Below, one piece after another: positions 25,285-37,220 of a stretch of DNA of 64,000 nucleotides. This DNA comes from Certhia americana (lineage: Eukaryota; Chordata; Aves; Passeriformes; Certhiidae). The stretch spans positions 51,460,261 through 51,524,260 of the forward strand of contig CM031859.1 of NCBI GenBank assembly GCA_018697195.1. Direction: 5' to 3'. The notes under the pieces were generated by a model. The model was not told the DNA's origin, did no database searches, and saw only the letters and a list, made by a program, of their open reading frames with translations. Made by a program: the position numbers and the translations under genes. The number at the start of each line of letters is the position of its first letter. Within the stretch, counting starts at the first letter, position 1.

Positions 25285-28081
25285 TTGTGTATATACAACA
25301 AATTATATTGGCCCAGTTTGACCTCACCATGATCTTTGAAGTATTGGTGTATTTTGATAATCTTGAGATACCTACTCTATATAGCCTTGCCTCAACATAA
25401 AACGAGAATGGCAGCTTTAGCAGCAGGACCACCTTAGCCTGAGACTCTCTTGAATTAAGGGTGGGTGCTGAGAGTAGACAAAGAATTACTGTTGAGACAC
25501 ATCTGTTAGCCTCATATTCAGGTGCTGCACTGATTTTCTAGAGGAAAATGCAATGAGGGGCTGTTCTTAGTCCCAGGAACTTAAAAGTCATAGAAACAAT
25601 GTGATTCACAGGAACATGTACCATGTGATTGAGCCTACATTTGCCCTAGAACAGAGGTGAAATTGCCCTTTCTTTTCCAGCAAGAGCCACTGCAGCCCTG
25701 GCAGACTGTGTGTGTGCTTCCAGCATGACTACCCACAGCTCATGAGGTCCAGAAACTGAGGCAGCAAGCTCTGGTACCCCTGCTGTTATCTAGGACTACC
25801 ATGACCTGAGTCTGGGACAGTCATGGATTTTGCTTTCAAAGAAATAATGGAGGAGCTTCTAGTCCTCTCAGCATTTCTTTCAGATTAAACAATATTATTA
25901 ATCCTTATTAGTAGTTATATGCATTCCCAAAGTAACTGAGTGATACTTCAGCAGAATAAAGCAGCAATACAGTATTTCTACAATAATAAGCCAGTTCAAA
26001 TTCCCTGGAGGGTCAGATAAATGGGGAAACACAATTTTTGCAGCAGGATGGAAGAACATAGGATATCATAGCTGGTACTGTGTTGACGTTTTTGATACAG
26101 CCCCTGGGAAGACAACACATCGATCAATATGCATTTTAGTTTGACCTGGTATTCCCAGGACAGACTTTACTTCAAGAAGTAAATAGCATGGAGCCTTGTA
26201 CCTGAAGCTTGCCCCGGAGTGGAGACTTCTGGATTTGCAGCTTCTTGATAGGAAGAGACCTCAGCTCCTCATGTACTGCTGCCTTCACCTCTCTGTGAGG
26301 GGTGGTCGCCCTTTCTGCAGCAGAGATGCCAGAGCAGTTGCACTGGCAGGCAGGTCCCTAGGGACAGGTGATGCTGAGCAGGCAAGGCAGGCAGTCCATA
26401 CCAGCAGCAGCTCCTCACACCAGGGGAGTCACACAGAAGCCAGGCTGAGGCATCACCTATGCCTTGGTTCAGTTCTGTTATCCTCAGGCCTGCACCAGGA
26501 GGAGGTACCAGCTTGCTTCAAGCCAGCAGAGAAAAAGTTATGGTATGAAGTAATATGTGCAAGTTAATATCATGTGAAAAATCCTTTGTGGTTTTAGGTG
26601 AGAAAATAGACAGTTTTTTAAGGACAGGAGTGGAGTGGGGAATTAACTGTGGGAATAAATGCCAAGAGAACCAGTGGGGTTTTTTATCTTTTCAAGTACA
26701 TTTGATTCAAACATTGTCCAATCATGTTCACAAATAGCAACACTCAGTGTGGGGATAAGTGGGTGAAATGCGAGCTTTGTTTTGTCAGGTGATCAGATGA
26801 GGTAGTTCCCTCTGTCCTGGGCTCAGAGTTTATTAATCAGTGTCTAGTACCAAGTGGCTTCTTGAGTGTGCTGTGTAACAGAAGGATAAAACCAACCATT
26901 TTAAAGCATTCCACTGTGATCAAGGAATGTGTGATGCTATATCCTAAACTCCAGTCAATGGTGTTCCAAACTACAAACTGTAACTGCCCTACAAAGCCAA
27001 TGTTCAGCTGTAGCTTCCAGAACAGGACCTGCCAGCTGTACCACTGTAATTCAATAGTCCAGTATCAGCCCTGCAGCTGGCCTGCCTGCACTCACACCAT
27101 CACAGACAGGCAACAGAAGCTACATCACCATAATTATGAAAAGGCATGGGCACAGTCATCAGACAGAAGCAGATATGTCTCCATCTTACTGGAGGTATGG
27201 TATTCCAACACATGTTCCATGAAATGTGTTTTCAGCTGTCTTGCAGGTGACTATTTTCTGGTCCAGTTGTGGGAAGGAATCAGCTGCCTGCTGCCCATGA
27301 ACTGCTTTTCCAAGGCAATATATAGACAAGGTGATCAACTTTGATCAGTAGCACAGGGCAACTGGTGCTGTATAACCCTGACAAAGTTGACTGTTATAAG
27401 GGGTTTGCAAAATTGCATGGTTTAAGTATCTGCTTCCATCACCCTGAACTGCACTACCTCAGCCCAGCCTTGGCTTTTCTCTTAGTGATCCACCTCCTCA
27501 TTATGCCTAAGTGATTTGACCAGAGGAGGGGACCAAAAATGCCAATTTCTAACATTTTTGTGTAGAACCCAAATATCTGTCATTTTAAGCTGAGATTTTC
27601 CAAGCTGCAATGTTTGGGCCAGTTCCTCTGTGTCCTCAGCTGTATTCAGTTAATGACCTGAGACTTCCACCAACACAAATCAGCTACAAAATGCACTTCA
27701 GGCTTACAGACATTGTGTATCTGTGGGCTGCACAACAGCAGACCAATGGATCTGACCAACATGGTAGTCAAATACATGGGAAAAAATAGAATTGTGTAAG
27801 AAGACTTGATTATGGGCAGGGCTTTTGGGGAGAACTAAGGAAAGAATGTCCTGCAGTGTTAAAAGGAGATGATATTTTGAAATTGCTCATCATGAAATTC
27901 AGTTATTGCTCTGCAGATCTATGCCAGGGAATACTCTACTCTCTTCCATACAGTTACCAGGGAAATTAAATAGGAGGCTGTTGCTATTTTAAGACTCAGA
28001 ATGAAAAATAAGAGTGCTGGTTTACTGCAGCATGAATTTATAGGGAGTCTCCAGGCCAGGCTTTTGAAACAGACTGAAGAG

Positions 28082-28178
28082 TGTGGTGTTTTTTGGTGTT
28101 TTTCTTTTTGTTTCTGGTGGGTTTTGTTTTGTTATTTTTGTTTTGTTGTTAGTTTTGGTTTCAGTTTTGCAGGTTTTT
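28082..28178 (+). repeat. G/T-only low-complexity tract
   Basis: About 95 bases of GGTGTTTTTTGG and TTTTGTTTTGTT type, with only a few C and A bases. It is the complement of the A/C tracts elsewhere in the window. Confidence 0.85.
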
Positions 28179-28538
28179 CCATGTCAAAAGTAGACTTAGG
28201 CTCTGATTTTCCAAGGAGGAAAAATTGTAGTGGAAATGCGTGCCCTTACCTTGTCTGCAGTGTGAAGCAAAAGAAAAATGTGCAGATAATATTCAGCTCT
28301 GCCTCAGTTAAAGGTTTTGCAAAAACTTTAATGACAGGAGTACTTTTCTGCTGTTAAATTACTCGGTGCCCCATTTGTAACACCTGGTAGTTACTCTGAC
28401 AGCTACACACTGATACACTGAAGTCTCCAGGAGAGGCTTACACTGGCTCACAAGGCTCAAAGACGTGCTGGGGCTGAAGAATCAGAGCTTCAAACAGATA
28501 CTTCTGTGACATGAACTAAGAGCATTCCCCTTCCTTCT

Positions 28539-28566
28539 TTCCAGGAAGTCCTTTTCTTTCCAGGAA
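28539..28566 (+). promoter_or_regulatory. Paired STAT (GAS) motifs
   Basis: TTCCAGGAA occurs at 28,539-28,547 and again at 28,558-28,566, within a repeated TCTTTCCAGGAAGT. TTCNNNGAA is the STAT consensus, and close pairs can bind STAT5 tetramers. The motif is inferred only from sequence. Confidence 0.35.
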
Positions 28567-29700
28567 GTGTTTTTTTTTTCATTACAAACCTAAAAAAATG
28601 CTCAAATCTTGCTCAAAAACAAGATATTGGAGCAGGGATCTGGCATTAAACAGTGTGGATCAATGTGGAGAAGCAGAGGTATTTGCTACACAGATTCATT
28701 GCTCCAAATCCCTACAGGAAAAGCAGTGGTGAGCAAAACCCTTTCCTAAGTTATATTTTGGTGACTTCATAAAATGAATGACATAGTTTTATATCCTGAA
28801 ATTCACTTGCAGTTTCTCTGAAACTTGTTCTCTGCCCTGCAATGGCACATTGAAAACATCATTCTCTGCCATTGCTGCTCCAAGTCACAGGAATGAATGG
28901 TCTCCTGTGCAGAATCAAATCTCCATTGCCTCAACAGCATATCAAATGCCAGAAGTCCCTGGTGGACTCTCTTTAAATGAATGTCAAGGGATGAGGGTAA
29001 GGTTGTTTATCAGGCACTGCTGAGGAGTGACTCTTCTCTGCAGGGCCATGCTACTTTGGCTGACTCCAGAGATCACTGGCGTAGCATGGAGTTAAATGGT
29101 GTCACTGTCAGAGCACAAGTCTCTTGGAAACAGAAAAACCTCTCAGCAGAGCCAGACACTGCCCACCAGCCCATGCACTGCAGGGCAGCTGGTCTAGAGG
29201 GGCACCACCGTACCTGGAGGTGCAGCACTGCTGTGCCCTGAACTCATATCAAAACTGACACAAGTCATCTTCAAATTCTGCCTCAGACCTCTGCTGTCCT
29301 CCTCTCTCCCTGCCTGGAGCTACAAATGTAACACAAGGGCTTGTGCCTGTCAGTTTTGCAAAATATTTACCATAAACATCTCAAATTGTGATTCTTGCTA
29401 GAAATGCCACAAGGGGGAAGAATTGGATTATTTACAGGGCAGCATTTAGTTAAAATATTTGGTTTGTTCAGTTGAATTAAGACTGAGATTGCTCTTCAAA
29501 CCCTTTTTGGGAGAGGCGGGGAAGGAAAGAGGAGAAGGGTTAGCATGAAACTAATCCCTGAAATCTAAGGAAAACTCAGTCAGAAAACTCTAGTTTTGTG
29601 TCTAGATGGGGTATACGGAAGTTTTTCATTGTATTGGTTAAAAAAAAAAAAATCCAACCCATGCCAGATCAATCCCTTTCAAAAGGCTCTTAAGCAAACT

Positions 29701-29746
29701 ATTTTTTGTTAAGCTTTCCATTAATTTTTTGTTAAGCTTTCCATTA
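29701..29746 (+). repeat. Exact 23-bp tandem duplication
   Basis: The unit ATTTTTTGTTAAGCTTTCCA followed by TTA occurs twice head to tail with no mismatch, so the duplication is recent or maintained. Confidence 0.9.
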
Positions 29747-31730
29747 ATCTTTTCAGCAATATTTTTAACAGACTCTACACCTGACAGTACTTCCTCTGGC
29801 TTTAATAATAAACCACTGAAATCAGCCACAGTAAGATTGGGCCATGGCAGCACAGCTAATCAAAGTGCCTGCAGGTTCAATGGGTTTAATTCTTGTTTAA
29901 AAAGGTTTTTTTCCTCATCACTCTAATGGCATCTAAGCACCTTGGTGGAAAATGGAAATCTCAGCCACCCATTTCAGGTTCATTTCAAGGCAGCAGCACT
30001 TACTTTGCCAGCAGAGCTGTGCCTTGTGCTAACACTGTGCTCCTGATCACATCAATATCACAATGTGGTGCTGGGATTTTGCAGAAAAGAAGCAGAGGCC
30101 AGAACAACCTGCTTCAGATTAGCACATCGACTTTACAACCACAAAGCTGTAAGTGATAGTAATGTATGTGTGGGTATGTGAGCACTGTCGTGCCTATGGG
30201 CTGACAGAATGAAGACACGCTTCCATGACAGTGTCATTTGATGCTCTTGGATATCTGAGCAGTTCAGGGAGACAGTATAATGAAATACAGAATGCAAATT
30301 GCTTTAAAATAACCTTGGATGTTCCCAAATTTTTGCCTGAGTGGTTTGGAGAGAAGTACCGAACCAGCATTCTTAGGAAATGAGTAAACTGTTGCAGCCC
30401 AGTCAGGAAGGCAAATATAACATTTTCTCTCCTCAGGAAGTAACGAAAGCTGACTTCATAGTGCAAAACATAACGAGGGATGTTTGTCATAAGTTAAAAA
30501 TAAATGAACTCCAGCTGTTCCCGTAGTCCTGGAAGCTTCATTTTTCAATGAAGAAATATTTTTTCTTACAGGATCATTCCAGAAAACAGACTTCACCTTC
30601 AGTGACAGTTTTGAAAAGTCAAATTGGATGGAGCATAACTTTCCAAGTTAGTAGAGAGGCTTTCTGATGAGCCCTTAAAATAAATTGCTAAATGAGAATT
30701 TAATCTATTTTTTGCAATTAGAAAATTGTCAAATGAGACCTTCCTCTTCTTTTGAACCGAAGTTCAGCCTCTATTTCAGAAGCTGTCTTCTGGTTTGCCA
30801 AGGAGCACTTTCTCTCATCCAAGCATCATGCTGAAATATGCAGGAGACAAACCAACTTCTGGCATAAACCATACTAACCTTCGGGTGTCTATCAAGTAAA
30901 CCATTTATTTATCTAACCAAGAAAGTATCTCACTAACCAGAACAGATGGAACATTACAGGATTTGGCTTCTCCATCTTCCAGTCTGGATCTGATTCCTCT
31001 TTCCTCTCAAAAGAATCTTCTGGTTAAGTGTCTTTCCTCCATTCAGGCGTTAAAGATGCTTTGAGTCCCCTTTGAACAGGAAGAGTTGCCTTATTGATAG
31101 AAGGCTTGTTAGGGCTCTGGATCTCCAGTTTATTCCATATGGACTTTGCAATAAACCTGTGTGATGGTGAAGACTGGAAATTAAATACAAACTGTTTACC
31201 CAAGCAATCAATCTGACAGAATTCTATTTACTGTTGGAAAAATGTCCTGCATAGAGCCTGTTTGGGTGGAAACAAATTGATTTCATAGTTTCTGGAGTTC
31301 CTCATTCCTGTTTATATCAGTGTCTCCCAAGAAAAAAAATTATCAAAATTCTAGTGGGGTTTTTAAAAGAGTTGGAGGCAGCCAGCCATCAGAATCAATC
31401 ATGTGAACCTCCTGAGAGCAAGCACAGCAAGAAGCAGTGTGAGGGGGAATGGCTTCTGTCCCCAGCTCTAATAATGCCATGGGTGAGTTTAGCAAAAGAA
31501 CACTGTAGCAGAAACTCACCTGTACTGCAGCAAATAAAAACCAAATTCACAGAGCAGTTTGGTTGCTAGCAGTTATTCACACATTGTGAGTAAATAATTG
31601 GGTCAACAGGAAAGAAGACAAGGGAAGTTACAGTTAAATCTCATTTTCACATTCTTCTAAGAAATGAAAGCCCAGAAAATTTTTTTAAGGACTATTCCTG
31701 AAATTTCCAGAAATATTACTGAGATTTCCA

Positions 31731-31734
31731 TCTG

Positions 31735-31783
<49 letters not shown>

Positions 31784-31793
31784 NNNNNNNNNN

Positions 31794-31840
<47 letters not shown>
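31731..31840 (+). repeat. (ATCT)n tetranucleotide array with assembly gap
   Basis: Perfect TCTA/ATCT units run from 31,736 to 31,783 and from 31,794 to 31,840, separated by ten Ns at 31,784-31,793. The gap sits exactly within the array, so the real repeat number is unknown. Confidence 0.97.
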
Positions 31841-32715
31841 TGAAAGAATCCACAACTGCAAATTTGCGCCATGACTTCCCAGCAGTGCAAGTCTCATAAC
31901 AAATTAAAATGCAATGTTTCACAAGTTTTATCATCTTCCAATGGTAGTACAAGAAAAGGACTACATGTTTTCAGCTACAATGCTGAATTTAGGTACCACA
32001 TTATCTGTATTAAAGGGTAAGTGTAAGTTAATTGATGCAATCAATCAAATGCATTGATTTGCATAGTAAAGCTATTAAAAATGGAAAAGGGTTTTTTCCC
32101 ATCAGTTTCCTTAGACTGCAGCTTTCTTGTAAAGCTAATCCTTGTCACAAGCTGCAGTAATAAGCAACACTTGCCTAAAAATGCATTTTTCTGATGTCAT
32201 GGATTTGGTGATCCTGCTTTGGAATATGTTACTATAACTGAATTCAATTTAGAAAACCAATTAAGATGACTATTTTTAAACTTCAACCAGTGCTCTGTCA
32301 ACAAAGCACAATTTTGCAATCAATATATGCACAAAATGTTCCAGAAAATAATAAAATATTTTTTCTTAAAAAGGTTCAAGTAGGATATTAAAGCATCCAA
32401 ATATGCATTACAGCCTGGATCTTGACAGTTTTTCTCCAGGAGTCATAGGGAAAAAAAGCAACAAAAGATCAGTGGCCTTCTGTCAATATCTCTAAGTCAT
32501 GGTATACTTGAGAAAATCCCAAATCTGGAAATATTTAAACAGAACACAGAATAAGATTCAAATAATGATAGTCTATCTAACCTGATATCACATTCAATGG
32601 GGTATGTGTGGGTGGTGTCAAGACCATGTAGTATCAAGTCATGAAAATATTTAGTAAGACAGCCCTGATTTCACCCACTGAAGAGTTTAGTTAATAAAAG
32701 TAACTTTCACATACA

Positions 32716-32826
32716 GGATCATAGAATCATGGATTCATTAAGTCAGAAATGGCCTCTAAGTTTGTCAAGTCCAACTGTTAATCCAGCACTGCCTAGTCCA
32801 GCACAAAACCATGTCCCTGAGAGTCA
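32716..32826 (-). mobile_element. CR1 3' end, subfamily 1 (older, truncated)
   Basis: The sequence reads ATCATAGAATCATGGATTCATTAAGTCAGAAA..CCTCTAAG..GTCAAGTCCAACTGTTAATCCAGCACTGCC..GTCCA.CAC.AAACCATGTCCCTGAG. This matches the reversed 3' end of CR1-X/Y-type elements in birds. The 3' terminus (ATTCTATGAT on the minus strand) is at the left. It stops abruptly where the next CR1 3' end begins. Confidence 0.75.
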
Positions 32827-33385
32827 CATAGAATGATGGAATGGTTTGGGTTGGAAGATTGTGTTAAAAATCTTCTACTTCCAATCCCCCTGCCATGTGC
32901 AAGGATGCCACCCCCTAGATGAGGTTGTTCCAAGCTGCATCCAGCCTGGCACTGAATACACTAAAGATGGGGCATCCACAACTTCTCTGGGAAACCTGTG
33001 ACAGTGCCTTACCACGCTCAGAGTAAAGAATTTCTTCCTAATATCTAATCTAACTCTACTGCAGTTTGAAGCCATTCCCCCTTGTCCTATCACTAGGGGA
33101 TAGTCCTTGTAGACAGTCTCTCTCCATCCATCTTGTATGCCCCCTTTAGGTACTGGAAGGCTGCTGTAAGGTCTCCCCAGAGCCTTCTCTTCTCCAGGCT
33201 GAATAGCCCAAACTCTTCCAGCCCTCTGATTATCTTTGTGGCCTTCTTCTGGGCTTGTTCCAATAGGTCCACCTCCTTATGTTGAGGGCCTCAGAACTGC
33301 AGGCAGTACTCCAGGTAGAGTCTCACAAGAGTAAAGTAGAGGGAGAGAATCACCTCCTTCAAGCTGCTGCTTTTGATGAGACAAG
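32827..33385 (-). mobile_element. CR1 LINE 3' part, subfamily 2 (5'-truncated)
   Basis: About 560 bases match the 3' untranslated region and end of a chicken-type CR1 element in reverse. The left end carries the terminal ATAGAATGATGGAATGGTTTGGGTTGGAAG. It is followed by the CCCCCTGCCATG..AGG block, GGGGCATCCACAACTTCTCTGGG, AAGAATTTCTTCCTAATATCTAATCTAA, CCCTTGTCCTATCACTA, GGTACTGGAAGGCTGCT, and CAGTACTCCAGGT..GTCTCAC near the right end. It has small indels and no coding potential left. It abuts the other CR1 3' end at 32,716-32,826, either by insertion into it or beside it. Confidence 0.9.
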
Positions 33386-33537
33386 ATGAAAGAAATACAG
33401 AGGATGATGCTAAGATTTGGAATCATAATGATCTTGGCCTCTTGGTAAACTGGAACTATTCACTGAAAATAGCTTCAACACAAACCTGAAATGTTCTTCA
33501 TTATGGAAGAAAAGATACAATCTAGGCACTATGCTAG

Positions 33538-33572
33538 GGAACAAACAAACAAACAAGTGAACAAACAAAATT
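33538..33572 (+). repeat. (AAAC)n short array
   Basis: ACAAACAAACAAACAA, interrupted by GTG, then ACAAACAAA. Confidence 0.85.
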
Positions 33573-36500
33573 ACCTAAATTGTTCAATCATGACAAAAAT
33601 GTTGTTATGGTTTCACCATGACACTTCATGAGAAAATGCATAAGGTTTGAATTATCTTTAATTGTGTAGCTATAGTGCTACAGTAACAGTGGCTGGAAAA
33701 TGAAGCCAAGGTAATTAATGTGAGAAATCAGGTATATACATATAAGCTACCTTCGTGTATGTGCATGTGTGGGTATGTCCATATACTAACATAAACCCAA
33801 CAATCCAGACCACACTGAATGGTAAGACAGAGTCTCCATCTCTGTGGTCTTTAGTTTCTTTCAGAAGCCTGATGTAAACATATTAACTTTGCATCAGAAA
33901 TGAATTATTGCACTCAGTACAGGAATAGTGGATGAGGTGTAATGGCCTGTTGTTTTACAGGAAGCCAGATTTGGAGATCTAATAATTCCTTTAAGTCACC
34001 AAAGCAACAAATTAGCCCTGTAAGAAAGAGTATCAGCAACCATTATTTAAAAAGCCGATCCCAAGTTAAATATTCAGTCAGCATAAATAGATGCCCCAAA
34101 ATTATTTCCTGGAAACACCATGATATGGGAAATTGTGGTGACATGTTTAGAGACCCTCAGTTCCTCTGTGCCCAGTGAGAGATTTGCTCATGGATCTACC
34201 ATTATATTTTTGTCCATGTGTCTTTTGTCCTGTGGCTAATGAAATAGCTTAGATAGGTAGTGTGTAGTGAGTCAGTGACTGCCTGCTGCATGGCAGAAGA
34301 CTGCACAAGGATTTTACAAGAGTTAGTTTTTATAGATTTTATTTGCACATATTGATTCAATTAAAAACAAATTACATGTAAAAATCACAACAACAATCTG
34401 TTGAATCTAAACAAGTTTTCCATTTAAATGGACAAGAAGCAGAGATGTGGAGAAAGGCAAAAGAAAAAAATCGAAGGCTATAAACTGCATCATCCTCAGT
34501 GTGTTTTTATACAATCCTGTCAAGGTTCTTCCTGCCTATTACTTTGATGTCTTGCAACAGCAATGGTAATCCTTAGGAATATAAATCTTTATTATATCTG
34601 CTAAAGGGCTGACAGAGATGATGGACCCCAAAAGGTCAAAATGTAAGCACTAGGAAATCACAGAAGGAGATTGCACCTAGATCACTAGGTGCAGAAGGAG
34701 ACCAGAATCTTTCTTCATGTAGGCAACCTGATTGCAACTGCAGCAGCTGGCATCCTCTAAAAATCCAGGCCATCGTGCACTCTGATATCTGCTTGTGTCT
34801 TCAAATATTGCCTCAGCACTTCTTTAGGTTTGACAGTGCTAGAGGTGTCTGGTTTGATGGGAGTACCCAGAGTATGATAGCACCATTTTAAAGAAGACTT
34901 TCACAGGGTAGGAAGTTAATGAAAGTCCAGACCTGAAGATGGATTTTGCAGGCAGACGGTAAAACCCAGCAGCCAGGAGATGGAGGAAGTTCAGAGCCAG
35001 TTTCCACCTGTTCCTCTTTTCCTGATTGCTGGCTGTAATAGAAATGTTAGTAGGGAAACTGATCTAGACATTCAAGGCAGAAAAGAGCAATTTGGACTGT
35101 GATGCAGCACAGGTACATAGTAAAACTATCAAACTCCACTGAGCTATTCCCCCTTCACTGTGTCCCTCTTATTTTTATATTTTATTTTGCAGAACACACA
35201 AGTTCACTATCATTTTACAAACTTTTTACATCAGAAACCTTCTCTCCTTTGAGGTAATTTTATTCAGTCAATGTAAATGTCAGCTGCCAGTTGTAAGTAT
35301 TATTATTTATATGGAACTGTCAAGGAGTGAGGGGGAAATGATGAAGGCAGCTCACTTCTGTCTTAGCTCTCAGGAAAGGTCAGCTGAGCCTTTTGAAAAG
35401 GGCTGTCAAAGCCAAACCATCTCTCAAAATGCATTCTCTAGAAACGGTGCAAGAAAACACATGCTTTAAAGCCAGCCAAGATAGGGCTGAAGTGACAGGT
35501 TTCTTTTTCTGATGTCAAAAAGCTCCATTAGTGACTACTAGTGGTGCAAGAACCCAAGGCAGCCAGAGAATGGACAGAGCTTACTCCAGTAATTGCATCC
35601 AGCTGCATTTTGTTTGCTTTGGGGATTGCATTTCTTAGCCTTCTGTTTGACCTAACTTTGATCTGAGCACATTTCTTCCTCTGATGAACATCCCCACATG
35701 TCCCCATTTCACATCCTCCCTAGGCTGCCAGGCCACGGAGTGGCTCTCACCCCACAACCTGCATGGGAACAGAGGAATATCAGGATGTACAGTCTACTGC
35801 TCTAAGGATGAAGGGTAGATTTTGTCCTGGCAAGCCTGGCAAAGGAATATGGCACGTATGATTGAGAATACTAAGATTCAAGACAGATTATGGCACTTAG
35901 GTGGGAAGAGACTGACCAGAAATTTTAAAGGTGCAAAAATTTCTTCACAGAGGTTTGGCTCAAATCCCAAAAATACTTAGATGCCTAATTCCTGAGGATA
36001 TCAGTAACAATCAAATGGTTAAATGTTCTGCCAATTACAGGAAAGAAACAGAAAGAAATTACCTTAGCTCTTCTATAGGAATTGCTCATGTAGTTCTGTG
36101 AAAATCTCCCCAAAGGGGATAAGACTAGAGGAGGAAAGCCAAATTCCAGATGAATGCCATGAAAAGCTTCTAGGTATCCAGAAGTACTCTCTCAATATAC
36201 CCCAGCCCAGAAATGCTCTGTTTCAAGCGTGCTGAGTTCCATTTTCCAATTTTTTTCCTTCACCCAATTAAAACAACAAATCAGGAAACCATCACATCTC
36301 CCTGAAGATATCTAAAAGAGACAAGAGACCCACTTACTATTGCTGCTACATAATATTTCTAGTGAGCAGGGCTTTATGAACTCTGTCCACACTGATATCT
36401 ACTGTTCTGGCTTCTCTTTAGCCACATTAAAAAAGAAATGGGCTCTCTCATACAAGTGAAACCATACAGGGAGAGTGAGTCCCTCTCCCTCCCTCCTGCT

Positions 36501-37203
36501 CCTAGTTTTCTGATCTGAGGGGAATGCTGAGCCAGACAGCATGGTTGCAGCGCCTTGTCACTTTCAACATAGCTACCATGTCTATTTTTAATTTATTGGT
36601 GTGCTCAGATGCTCTTTTCCTCCTTAGCCCTTGCCATTCTGGGATCTCAGTTTCTGAGTCCTGCTTACAAAATTACGAGAGAACACACTGCAACACAGAT
36701 GTACTAATTGAAAAGTAGTTTCATACAAATTTAAGGCAAGTGTTGCTATGGGACAAAATCTTAAGGAACAGTGCAATGTACTTAACTTTCCTAAAGGTTT
36801 TCTGCAGACTTATCCATGTAAACTCACCAGCTCCTTCCTTCTCTCCTCCCTGACTCTTTCCATTGATGGGCTGCACCATTTCTCATATCCCTACCTGGCA
36901 ATGCTAGTGTGGGGGTGAGAATGGGTGATGAAGAAAAGCCGTGCAGGGCAGAGAGCAATGGAAAGACTTTCACTGACAGTGAAACATCTGAAATGTTATT
37001 CAGCTGTTGCTCCCTCTATAATTATGAAATAAATAAAAAAGATCAGGACATTGAATCCAATGGCACTAGTCAAAGCAAGCACTGTACTGGTTCACCGAGG
37101 TGAGTGCAACCCTGGGGCACTGATTTTGTAACTAAAAGGAAAACCAAAATTGCACAATCCTACAGCTCTTATTTATAGTAAAGATGGATTTTTAGAATTA
37201 TGT

Positions 37204-37220
37204 AAAAAAAAAAAAAAAAT
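37204..37220 (+). repeat. Poly-A run
   Basis: About 17 As in intergenic sequence, with no recognisable retrocopy to its left. Confidence 0.9.

Larger units (their letters stand above)
15561..32715. other. Intergenic region, left part
   Basis: I see no supportable protein-coding gene. The open frames here, the longest being about 120-160 codons, lack recognisable domains and have no convincing splice-site context. The region holds one CR1 tail (18,195-18,254), a TG microsatellite (22,204-22,268), A/C-only and G/T-only tracts, a small AG run (25,260-25,284), a TA run (19,726-19,741), a 23-bp tandem duplication (29,701-29,746) and a large tetranucleotide array (31,731-31,840). Unannotated lncRNAs cannot be excluded. 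Confidence 0.65.

Noticed and set aside
31731..31840. CRISPR-like or satellite array
   Set aside because: It is a simple tetranucleotide microsatellite with a gap, with no spacers.
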